64,000 bases of DNA from Apostichopus japonicus (taxonomy: Eukaryota > Echinodermata > Holothuroidea > Aspidochirotida > Stichopodidae), in NCBI RefSeq assembly GCF_037975245.1, contig NC_092582.1:4126501-4190500 (forward strand), read 5' to 3'. Made by a program: the position numbers and the translations under genes. Under the pieces are notes generated by a model. That model searched no databases and was not told the origin of the DNA. It was given only the letters and a program-made list of their open reading frames with translations. This document shows, piece after piece, positions 49,170-61,100 of the stretch; positions within the stretch are counted from its first letter, which is position 1, and the number at the start of each line of letters is the position of its first letter.

Positions 49170-52100
49170 CTGTAGTAAAAAGAAAGACAGACGAAAAGAA
49201 CATTTTAAATATATTATCAATGATAATCAAGATGAGCTGGCTGAAACCTTATGTAAAAAAGCTTTCATACTCGTGTGTGTGTGTGTACAGCAAATTTACA
49301 ACAAGTCCCTCGGTCTTAAATTTGTATCCAGTTATTCCTAATAACTGCTGTAACTTGAATTAAAATCGAGTCACTATGTCCTCGAGTAACTGTGACGACC
49401 TTTGTGTAAAGCGAGTCACTTTGTCCGCGAGTAACTGACATATCTGTAAATTGAGTCACTATATCCTCGAGTAACTGTGACGACCTTTGTGTAAAGTGAG
49501 TCAATTTGTCCGCGAGGAAACTGACATATCTGTAAATCGAGTCACTATGTCCTCGAGTAACTGTGACGACCTTGATGTAAGTCGAGTCACTATATCCACG
49601 AGTAACTGATCTATTGGTAAATTGAGTCACTATGTCCTTTATTAACTGTGACCTATCTGTATATCTAGTCACTGTGTCCTCTAGTAACTGTGACCTATCT
49701 GTAAATCTAGTCACTATGTCCGCTAGTACCTGTGATCTTTGTGTAAGTGAGTAACTATGTCTGCGAGTAACTGTGACCTATCTGTTAATCAAGTCACTAT
49801 GTCGGCGAGTAACTGTGACCTATCTGTTAGTCAAGTCACTATGTCGGCGAGTCACTGTGACCTATCTGTTAATCAAGTCACTATGTCCGCGAGTCACTGT
49901 GACCTATCTGTTAATCAAGTCACTATGTCCGCGAGTCACTGTGACCTATCTGTTAATCGAGTCACTATGTCGGCGAGTAACTGTGACCTATGTGTAAATT
50001 GAGTCACTACATTGTGTACCATAAACCACATTCTTCAACCACATTCTAGTGTTGCTACATAGGAATTTCCAAGTGACCAAAACCAGACATGCCAGCAAAG
50101 TTTTCTCACCATCAGACAAAATCAAACTGCGAAGAAATAGAACTTCCATTCAATTCAGCAAAATCTGTTGTCTCAGTTTTACAAGATACTCTAAGTTTTG
50201 TAACTTTCTTGATATTTTGGAAATTTTGACATCACAATCACAATCGACAAAAATGAAATATATATTAAAATCAGGAGTCAAATACAAAAAAAGACGAATT
50301 TGACTGTCTCCTTTAGTTTACTGACCTTCCAGTCCGCTGGTGTGGCCACTTTCTTAGTTGCTGTCAGCTGTAGAGAATCCAAGACTCGAATAATCTCACT
50401 GTCATGAGAAGGAGGAAAAAATTGAAAGAATAGAGAGGGTGATCAAAACCATACTGACAAGGAAAATTTTGGAAAGAGATTGAAATAACAAACATCTTCC
50501 TTGCCAGGAAAATTATTATTGAAAGCCAGAGACTTCCAGAATACATATTGTGTACTTAATAAAGAAATTGAATTTTTATTTAATTGTCCTTTCTTTTTCA
50601 TGTCCCATGCTTTATTGTAGAAAATGGTTGTGATCTCTAGTAGCATTTCTTAGTGAGGGGAGGAGGAAGGGTCGGGTGGGGGGAGGGGCTTAGATGGAAC
50701 TAAACATTTTTAAAATAAAGAAGAGAAGTTAAATTATACATTGAAAATTTTATTTAGAATCAAATATATTGCATACAGTGAATTAAGGGCAAAATTCACA
50801 TAATATAACTTTAAATTCTGTCTGAAAAGAAAGTATGTGTGATTCTTTGCGGACAGGAGACGTACCGTTAAATTTCAAGCCATACCTCCAAGAAGTGAGG
50901 GAGTGCATGAAATATCAAACTCAGCCGATAATATATCTATGCAGATATAATTGGTAAGTAATTGTACAATAATTTAAGTTCTCTTGTAAATGCCTGGTAT
51001 GCTCACACCATTGTGAGCTCTCCTCTTGGTTCATAAACTTGTCAAAGTCATAAATAGAATATCACAATGCACACGATAGGAAGTCCTCGGGATTACAATT
51101 TTTCCCCAAGTCACCATACGTTTACAGAGGGCAATGTACTCTTGAGATTTCCCTACTCCCACAAAACATAGATGTTTTGTGTTGCATACGTGTCTCATTT
51201 GTACCCACAGTTTGTTACATTAGAGCAGACACTGGATTATCTTTCTATCAATCTTTATCTATCTTTTTTGCGTTGTTGCGGGACATTTATCCACTGCATT
51301 GAGTTGTATTAGTTATGTTGTATTGTACTGCATTGCATGTTGTATTGTTATATATATAGCATTGTACCAAATTGTATTGGAGTGTGCTGTATTGTATTGT
51401 TTCATATTGTATTGTTTCATTGCATTGTACAGACTTTATTGTATCGTATTGTTTAATATTGTATTGTATTGTTTCATATTGTATTGTTTCATTGCATTGT
51501 ACAGACTTTATTGTATCGTATTGTTTAATATTTTATTGTATTGTTTCATATTGTATTGTTTCGTAGCATTGTACATACTTTATTGTATTGCAGTGCATTG
51601 CACTGTATTGTTTCATATTTTATTGTATTGTTTCATAGTGTATTGTTTCATTGCATTGTCAAGACTTTATGTATTGTATTGCATTGTTTAATATTATATT
51701 GTATTGTTTCATTGCATTGTACATACTTTATTGTATTGCATTGTTTAATATTGTATTGTATTGTTTCATATTGTATTGTTTCATTGCATTGTACATACTT
51801 TATTGTATTGCATTGCACTGCATTGTTTCAGTTGTGAAATATTGTACAGACTGTATTGTATTGCAATGTAACTATGAGTCATACATGTGTTGTTTCATAG
51901 TTATTGATTTTTAAATTAGTTAAGCAGTTAAGAACATGGTTGAAAAAACCAATAGTATGTGTAATGTGTTCTGCTTTTATATTCATAAAGTCACATTAAG
52001 GTAATATCAATGTTTCTTTGGCTGTTTAAGCAACACAACCTCTTTTTTGGCCTTGGTGCCCTACTGCCAAATAATGTTTAGCCTTGGTGTCCTACTTGAC

Positions 52101-55100
52101 TTCCCTTGGTGCCCTCCCAAATTCATAAGTCACAGAAGCCAAATGGCCTTGCCCTTACCAAGCCTGATTTCCAGCCCTGCTAACACAGTAAACATTGCTT
52201 TCAAAGCACAAACTTGTTTCTGGTTACAAAGGCACAACTTCTATAGCTCATACGAAATGCACCAGAGCACGACGGACACATCTGTTGAATGCATTGGCTG
52301 GTATTCAAGTTTTTGTTTGACAATAGTCTTGAGTATAACTGTGCATTAAACTCACTGCTATTTGTTAATTCTACTTCAAACAGACAGAGTGTCTGCCCCA
52401 TACTACCGCATACAATACATTTACTTGAATAGCAGAATAATGCACTGTTTCCTATAGGCAACTACAACCAAGGATTAAACCACAACAACTAAGCACTAAG
52501 CAAGTATTTCAACACCACCTCCCTGCACCTCTACTACTCACCAAGCTTTCTAAGACTAGATTCTAAATTTCATCACAAAAGAACCATTTAAGCACTTGTC
52601 ACTTTCCTACACATACTGCAGGGCTTGACATGACCGACGGCACTGACGGAAAAAAACCGTCATGCCCTCGTTGTTTGCCAAGGTGCCCTGAAAAATGCAC
52701 CCAGACGAAGGCAAAAGTTGCCGTCACACCCTTATTGTCTTGCCGTCTTTCAGTCCAGTACATAAGTTACACTATAGATTATCCAACAATCTGGGGGAGA
52801 TTTGGATTCTTCGCAGGAAATTTGTTCCTCGACGATCTTTTCACTTTCACACAGTATTAAAGTCAATGGGACTTCTCCAATTAGTTAACTGGATATGACA
52901 GAACTCCCACAGTAAAATCCCATTGACTTTGTTCACGAACATCATCAGAGCGTTCCCTCCATTTCGTGACCATACAGCAAAGCATGGAAATGCAGACTTG
53001 GTTAGGATTCACTGTGCCATACACTAACAGTGATAGGATAGTATTAGGTTTGTGAACACAAAAACGTGAAGAAAAAACACTTAAGGTGCCAAAGCACCAT
53101 GTTTACACCCTTTTCATGCACCTCTACTATTGTAACAGCTTTCTAAAAAGTGGGTTTCTTGTAAGTCTTAAGACTGTATTGTATCAGTTTTTCAGAGCAC
53201 ATTTTGACAAATCTTGACATCTAAGCGCCATTTCAACAGCACCTCCCTGCAGTATGACTGCAGTTTTCCATGCTTGTTCTGACTCTCCACATATATGCAC
53301 CATTTTAGTAGCACCTCCCTGTAGTGCACCTTATGTTCTAAATTTCAACACCACATTTTAACACCACTTCTCAGTACCTTCTCCTACTACTGCACAGTTT
53401 TACCAAACAGCACATGATCTAAATTTCACCGAGAATTACATCACTATAAAGCTTAGCTGTAAACTTTGAAATCTGTTTATGTTAACCTCTTCTTCAAAGA
53501 CTGAATAAGGTAAAATAAGTTTGCTTATTAAATTTATCAGAGTTGAATAAACACAATTGGTCACCTTATCAACCACTGTACACGTTAGGACCTGGTCAGT
53601 AAATACTAGTACGAGACTTACTGCATGTGAACACTGATCAGGTTATTAGAGCTCCTACACAGTGAGGCTAAGCTGAAACATTACTGGGTTTATAGCTTTC
53701 AGTTGTATTTTAACCTTTTAGATGCAATACCCGATCAAACACTCCCATTTATAGCTTAAAAGATCTGTGAATATTAATAGAGCATGCAAAAAGTATACAG
53801 CAAGATTTTTGCTTCGACCTTCCTTGAGGAAGCAATACCGTAATACGGTACATACATTTGTGATATCAACAATAGGAATATTAATATTGTCATTTCAAAC
53901 TTACTCAAAGTTTCTCCCTGTGGTAGCTGGATACAAGATGGACAGTTTGAGTTTCTTGTCAGGGCCTACGATAAAAACCTGGAAAATGAGGGGGACAATA
54001 ACTCGGTGATGATGGACTTCTTTATCTCTCTTTTACAGAACATTGTGATAAATTAAAGACCATCTCAAATGGTCACCAGGATAGCACCCCCCCCCTCCCC
54101 CAAATATTGTAGACAGTCGAGTAATCGTTGCTTATCATGTTCAAACTTCCACAAGTTGTTTACTGCCTGCACCTCTCAATCTGTACATCATCAATTTATT
54201 ATATCGCCAAGTCATCTAATTGGATACTGATTCAATGATAAGGAATAATTCCAGATGGTCATGACGTCCAGCTACTGTACTGTTGATTGATTTAGGGCGA
54301 TTATTGCCATGGTGATTAACGAGGCAGTGCGGCTGAACTCCTTTAACAAGAGATCATCACAATTATTGTAACAATAGTTATAGCATGCTGCTAACTGACT
54401 TCACTGGGGAAAACCCCTAAATATCACCTGTCTGGGCTTAAGAGTTTTATAAGTGGTACTACCAACTCCTGCAGAATTAATATCATTTTATTATTTATCA
54501 AAAAATACTTATTCAAGCATATATAGACTGAAAGAGTGACAACTTGATATTGTTCCTGACAATTGTCAGGAACAATATCAAGTTGTCACTCAAAATGAAT
54601 GGTAGACGTTCACAGGAAACATTAATGTTTCCTGTGAACGTCTACCATTCATTTTTTACAGTTATTGGTTTATACTACTAGTATACATACAACAAAACAC
54701 TATTTAAATGCTGTATGGCATGGATTCTATATAGGTAAAGAACCACAGAGTATAATCCGCACATGATTGAAAACAATATTTGAGGGTGGTGGGGGGGGGA
54801 GGACATGGTTGAGGGAAGAGGAGGTATATGAAACGGTGTAAGGCTCAGAGGTAACTGAATAGTCACATCATTGTCCTACTTCAGATGTTATAACAATGGC
54901 CTCCCCTTGGTGCTTCCAATTTGAGGATTGATAACACACAGCTAAGCTAAAACTCAAACACAACAACTACATATCCTGTGGAAGTGCTATAAACCAAAGC
55001 ATGTAGAGTTCTGAAGGGCAGATTCCTAGGGCATGTGAAGTTCCTCTGAAGGGCAGCTTCCTAGGGTGTGTGAAGGTCCTCTGAAGGGCAGTTTCCTAGG

Positions 55101-58100
55101 ATGTGTGAAGGTCCTCTGAAGGGCAGATTGGTATATATCAGTAGTACTGTAACTTCTTAACCCTCACAATGTCTAGCACAGTGAGGATACACAACCTACT
55201 GTACAGTATGTGTGTAAGCAAGCACCGTAGAGTATACACACACCACTGATATGAACAAGATTTATATACTTATTTATACATCAAAATGGAAGGAGAAAAG
55301 GGACCCAGTGGAAGAATAATGCTTAATACACAAAGGAATAAAAACAAAATTATTAGAAAAAACAGATTTTGGACTTGTAATATTCTTGATGATAATTATA
55401 CAAGAGATGATTCGAAGAGGAGTTGTTATGGCTTTGACTTCTGTATTCAGAGTGTCTCATTATACACACTCATTGTTCTTAACTACTTCTACTAACATGC
55501 GTCATATACAAACATTCCTAAGAGTGACCACAGCCCCATGCTTCTTAGGGTAGGTTGGTGGTCACAACAGGACATATTGTGGTTGCTAAAGGGTGGTGTA
55601 AAATACAATACTGTAGAATGAGTACAATATGTTACATCTCCCTTTTTTCAGTTAAAATAAATTTAAGGATGTGGATGAGAAACAATTTACTTATCCAGAA
55701 ATATACTTGAATGATAATGACCTAACACTGCATAACTGTAAACTCAATCTCTAGCAAAGATTCGACTACTGGTTCTAAGTTACCAAATGACTTCCGCTTC
55801 ACTACCAAAATAATTAAATTCCTTTGGTCACATTTCATAGTCACTGTGCCAACGTGGTTTTGTCTTTGCTCTACTACTTCTTCGAAAATCAGTGTTCGTG
55901 GTTTGGTCCTCTGAAGAGGTTTGTTCATTGTCAGAATTAACTATGTCATTGTCGTCATGTCTGTCATAACTAAATGTTTCACCAGTTTTAAGTAAATGTT
56001 TGCGGTTGCGTCTATACTGTACACCTTCAGCTGTCTCTACATAGTATGATCTGGGCTGCTCAGCCTTAGATACAATAGTGGCTGGTTTCCAACCTTTGTC
56101 AGTCTGTAGGCGAATATTATCTCCTGGTTGCAGTTCTGGTAATTTCTTTGTCTGTCGGTCGTAATATGTTTTTTGTGTTTGTCTCTTCTCTACCAGTCTT
56201 TTGTGTACTGTCTCTGGCTTCAGTATTTTCGGCTTGAGTAAATGCTCAGTCGTTGGAAGTAGGGTATTTGTCCTTCGTCCAAAAAGTCGTTGTACAGGTG
56301 ATCCGAGAATATTATCTCTTGGTGTATTCCTGTAGTCTAATAAAGCTAGGTATGGATCTTGTCCACTCTCCTTTGCCTTCATTAGCAAAGCCTTTGCAAT
56401 CTGCACCCCTTTCTCTGCCATGCCATTAGACTGAGGATGGTATGGACTAGACGTAATATGATGAAATTTATAAAGTTTCGAAAAACTGTCAAATTGCCAA
56501 CTTTTGAATTGGGGTCCATTATCTGTGATAAGGACATCTGGAATACCATGGCGTGCAAATTGTGATTTACAATGTACTATAACAGTTTCACTCTTAGTAC
56601 TAGGTAAATGTGAAATTTCAAAGTACCCAGAGAAATAATCAATTAAAATCAAATAGTTATTTCTATTCCACTCAAAGAGATCAGCACCCAGCTTCTGCCA
56701 AGGTCTTTGAGGAATCTCATGAGATTGTAGAGGTTCTTTTTTATTCTGCCTCCTGTGTGTGTTACAGATGGAACACTTTGAAATTAAATCTTCAATTTCA
56801 GCACTCATTTGAGGCCAAAACATAATGTCCCTTGCTCTTCGTTTACATTTTTCAACACCAAGGTGAGCATTGTGGACTTGAATTAAAATACTGGATCTTA
56901 GTGTAGTTGGAATAATTAACTTGTCCCCTCTAAACAATAGACCATCACTTACAGTGATTTCATGTTTATAATTCCAGTACGGTTTTGCACCTATAGGGAC
57001 GTCTGTCCTTGAACTAGGCCATCCTTGCCTGGTTAGCTCAATCAGCTCTCCCAAGGCTTCATCACCACTTGTAGCATGCAAAATTTCACTCATTTTGGTT
57101 TTAGAAATTGGCAGCATTTCAAGTCGAGCCACCTCAAATTCCTTTTCACCCAAATTGTCTGCTTCTTGTTTTAAACTTGCTCTAGACAATGTGTCAGCAA
57201 TAAATAACTCTGCCCCTGGTCGGTATTGTACACTCAGGGGGTATTTCTGTACTTTCATTAACATTTGCTGAAGTCGATGTGGAGTTTGATACAAGGGTTT
57301 CTTAAAAATTGGTTCTAATGGTTTGTGATCTGTTTCAACATGAATTGATTTCTGACCATACAGGTACTCATGAAAACGCTCACAACCAAACACAATGGCC
57401 AGCATTTCTTTTTCGATTTGGGCGTAATTTTGCTGACTCTTAGTCAATGATTTAGAAGCATACGCTACTGGGGACCCTTCTTGTAGAATTACTGCTCCGA
57501 CACCGAGGCTACTAGAATCTACTGATAGGGTTACTTCTTTTGTGACATCAAACAATTTTAGAACAGGGGCCTGCGTAATCTTTTCTTTAAGCCTTTGAAA
57601 ACTTTTTTGTTGAGCATCTCCCCATTCCCAGTGCACACCTTTCTCAAGAAGTGCCCTTAAGGGTGCACTCTCTGTAGACAAATTTGGGATAAATTTTGCT
57701 AAATAGGTAATTACACCCATAAACCTTTGTAACCCTTCCTTATCTTCTGGGGACTTCATTTCTGTGACAGCTCTGACCTTCTCTGGGTCAACCTTGAGCC
57801 CACTCTCACTTAACACATGACCTAGATAGGTAATTTCAGATTTTCTTATCTGACATTTACTTTTGTTCAGTTTGACTTTTCTAAGTCGGCTTCTCTCCAA
57901 AACATTACGTAACCGCTGGTCATGCTCTGCTACCGTCTCTCCCCAGATTAGAATGTCGTCTGCTACGATTTCAACTCCTTCAATACTTTCATACACCTGG
58001 CTCATAACATCTTGGAAAACTTCCGGAGCTGAACAAATTCCAAACGGCAGCCTATTAAATTTAAATCGTCCAAATGGAGTATTAAATGTGCAGAACTTGG

Positions 58101-61100
58101 AACTTTCTTCGTCAAGTTTGATCTGCCAGAAACCTGAGCTTGCGTCCAAAACTGAAAATACTTTCGCTTTTGGCATTCCCGATACCACCTCTTCAATAGT
58201 GCGCATAGGAAAATGTTCCCTGCTGATCGCTTTGTTCAAGTCTCTGGGGTCGATGCAAATGCGGGTTTTGTTTGGTTTAATGACGGTCACCATACTATTC
58301 ACCCACTGTGTTGGCTCATGCACTCGCTCAATTACATTAAGCTTTTCCATTCTCTCAAGTTCCTTTTGAACTCTGTCCCGAAGAGCTACGGGCAGTTTTC
58401 GGGGCGGGTGAATGACTGGTGGAACATTAGGATCTACTGTTATATGATGCGTCACATCTGTGATTTCGCCTAATCCTTCGAAAACATCCTTGTATTCATC
58501 CAGGATGTCTGACTTTTGTTCTTCCTTTGTGGTGAAGACACGTTTGATGAGCTCTAAATTTTGACTGCTCTCCAGCCCTAACAAACATTGTGGTGAACCA
58601 TCTACTACTTGGAAATCTAGCACATGGTAGCGGTCCTTATACTCGCAAAGTAAGTTAATGTGTCCAAGGGGACTCAATCTTTGTCCTCCATAACCCACAA
58701 GTTTTGTTCCACTTTTAGTCAGAGGTTGTTTTGTGACACGTTGGTATGTGGCATAATTAATGACATTGCACTCTGCTCCAGTGTCAATTGTGAATAGCAC
58801 TGGCTTATCCTCAAGCTTGAGTGTCACTTCCCATTTTTCTTTGTTTGTGATGGAATCGTTCTTTGTCATTCCAATATAAAACTCATCAATTTCTGGGTCA
58901 GAATCTGAATCTCTCCCCTGGGATTTGACTACTCTGACTTCTTTTGGTTTTTGCTTTGGTGCATTTTCTTGCTTGCTTCTACAAACTACTGCAAAATGAT
59001 TCAGTTTTCCACAGTTTCTACATGATAGCCCTTTAGCTGGACAATCATGATTCTGAGTCCACGCCCTGCCACATTTAAAACATGACTGTGTCTGATTCTG
59101 AAACTTTTTGTTTCTTAGTGTATTAGAATTCGCAAAAGTTCTTACCGTTTGCAAGTTCTTTTCTGTGTCCGCTGTGAACGACTTCATTTGGTGCGTTGTA
59201 GCTTCACTTGCACGGCAAATGTCCACAGCTTTCTTTAACGTCAGGTCCTCTTCACGGAGAAGACGTCGACGGATCTGGTCATCACAGACCCCGCACACGA
59301 TCCTGTCACGAATTAATCCTTCTGCTAAGGTTCCAAATTCGCAACTTTTCGATTTGTTACGTAATTCCGTCACATAATGGTCGATGGTCTCATGTTGCTT
59401 TTGGTTTGTAGTATTGAATATGTGGCGTTCCCACGTTATGTTCTTCCTGGGCGCACAGTACTCCTCAAATTTCTCCATTACTTTATTAAGTGTCTTTTCA
59501 TCTCCTGCTTCCTGCCATTGGAATGAGTTGTAAATCTCAACTGCATCCTCCCCAGCAATATGAAGTAACGCTGCGCTCTTTACTTCATCTGTTTTAGCGG
59601 CTATACCACTTGCAGAAATGTATAGAAGAAACATTTGCTTCCATTTCCTCCAGTTTTCCGCAAGGTTTCCTTGAAGGCTCAACTCGCCTGGTTGTCTCAG
59701 CTGATCCATATTTGCAATTGCCAGTAACAAAATTAGAAAATTCTTAAAATAAGGATAACTTTTTCACTTCTGACACCATGTAATATTCTTGATGATAATT
59801 ATACAAGAGATGATTCGAAGAGGAGTTGTTATGGCTTTGACTTCTGTATTCAGAGTGTCTCATTATACACACTCATTGTTCTTAACTACTTCTACTAACA
59901 TGCGTCATATACAAACATTCCTAAGAGTGACCACAGCCCCATGCTTCTTAGGGTAGGTTGGTGGTCACAACAGGACATATTGTGGTTGCTAAAGGGTGGT
60001 GTAAAATACAATACTGTAGAATGAGTACAATATGTTACAGGACTCCTAAATGAGACAGATGTTTGCCCTTATTGAGGACATTCATATGTGATTGTTTTGC
60101 ATGTGTGAAGAAACTGCAGGGTACTAAAACTGTGCAGTGGGCCATGTGCTGCAGAGACATACAGTAATACAGTGGGCCATATGGTTATTTTGTTCCACAA
60201 CTTGAGCAAGACATGTTGGCAGTGAAACAATGAAGTAGTGTCTGTTTATTGTTATGGAAGTCAGTCGGTGTGAGTATCGGTGAGGGTACTTATTCGGGTC
60301 AGGTACTATGTAGCTAATAAGCAATATATATGACTAATATATCTGGATTTTTTTTTTTGTAGTCCTCAAGGGTTGGATTACTGCATTGTTACTATGGAGA
60401 TGGATAAAATATGTATGCCATGAAGACCTGTATATGTACAAACTTAGGAATTGGGACGTTAATCCTTCCATTGACTTTATATAGCCATTTACCTAGCCTA
60501 CATCTAACAATATACTGTATATAGCCATATACCTAGCATCTAGCCATATTTCAATTGAATACCGGAATATTATGAAACAGATCCCAATAGTACAAATCCT
60601 TATACTACTTAATTAAGGATACAATGACAACTAATTAATGACTAAATTGCCACTACTTAAGGATTAATTTACCACTAATTTAGGAATAAATGACCAATAT
60701 GACAAAGTTAATTGGCATTGCACTAGTAAAACAACCAAAGTTGAACCAAACCAAAACCATTCTGTGAAAGGTTTGAAATCTACAACACCCTGATATCGCA
60801 CTTTGCAGCATGCATGAAACACTGTACGATTAACAACCTTGCCGAATAGCGAAAAGCATCATGGTTCCTTTTATTGTTATTTTCCTTACATTCCACTTTT
60901 TTTAATTGATCTTCATTTATTGAACTCTGTACTACCATTTGCATATAATTACTTGAATAAATACAATGAGAAAAAAAACCAAATCAAACTTCCTGTCTGA
61001 GGGAACTACCAAACTTAAATAAGTCCTGTTAACTCATACTTACACATCTGGCTGTGAGCGGAAGTCCCGCCTTATCTACCTCATCAGGGTCCAACATACC

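Larger units (their letters stand above)
55376..60039 (-). mobile_element. Ty3/gypsy-type LTR retrotransposon, apparently intact
   Basis: 4664-bp element reading on the minus strand. LTRs at 55376-55636 and 59779-60039 are each 261 bp, start TGTAA, end TTACA, and I found no difference between them. Target duplication GGACT lies at 55371-55375 and 60040-60044. The primer site after the 5' LTR fits tRNA-Leu; a polypurine tract precedes the 3' LTR. One uninterrupted gag-pol frame, no env. It sits in the PRDX6 intron in the same orientation as the gene. The 5-bp duplication, domain order (protease, RT, RNase H, integrase) and zinc knuckles place it in Ty3/gypsy. Confidence 0.96.

Noticed and set aside
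49316-50002. Repetitive frames such as [14 protein letters not shown]
   Set aside because: Translations of the 42-bp intronic minisatellite.
49360-50010. Regular repeats resembling a CRISPR array
   Set aside because: No distinct repeat and spacer partition: the whole ~42-bp unit repeats, in a eukaryotic intron.
51299-51914. Long frames of Tyr-Cys-Ile-Val repeats
   Set aside because: They are translations of the TATTG satellite, with no domain and repeated in several frames.
54534-54655. Palindromes as a microRNA precursor
   Set aside because: No loop and perfect pairing over the full length; unlike a pre-miRNA hairpin.
57863-58473. Plus-strand frames within the retrotransposon
   Set aside because: Antisense of the reverse transcriptase region of gag-pol.
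55376-60039. Retroelement as an endogenous retrovirus
   Set aside because: No env frame between the end of pol and the 3' LTR; gag-pol architecture is that of a Ty3/gypsy retrotransposon.
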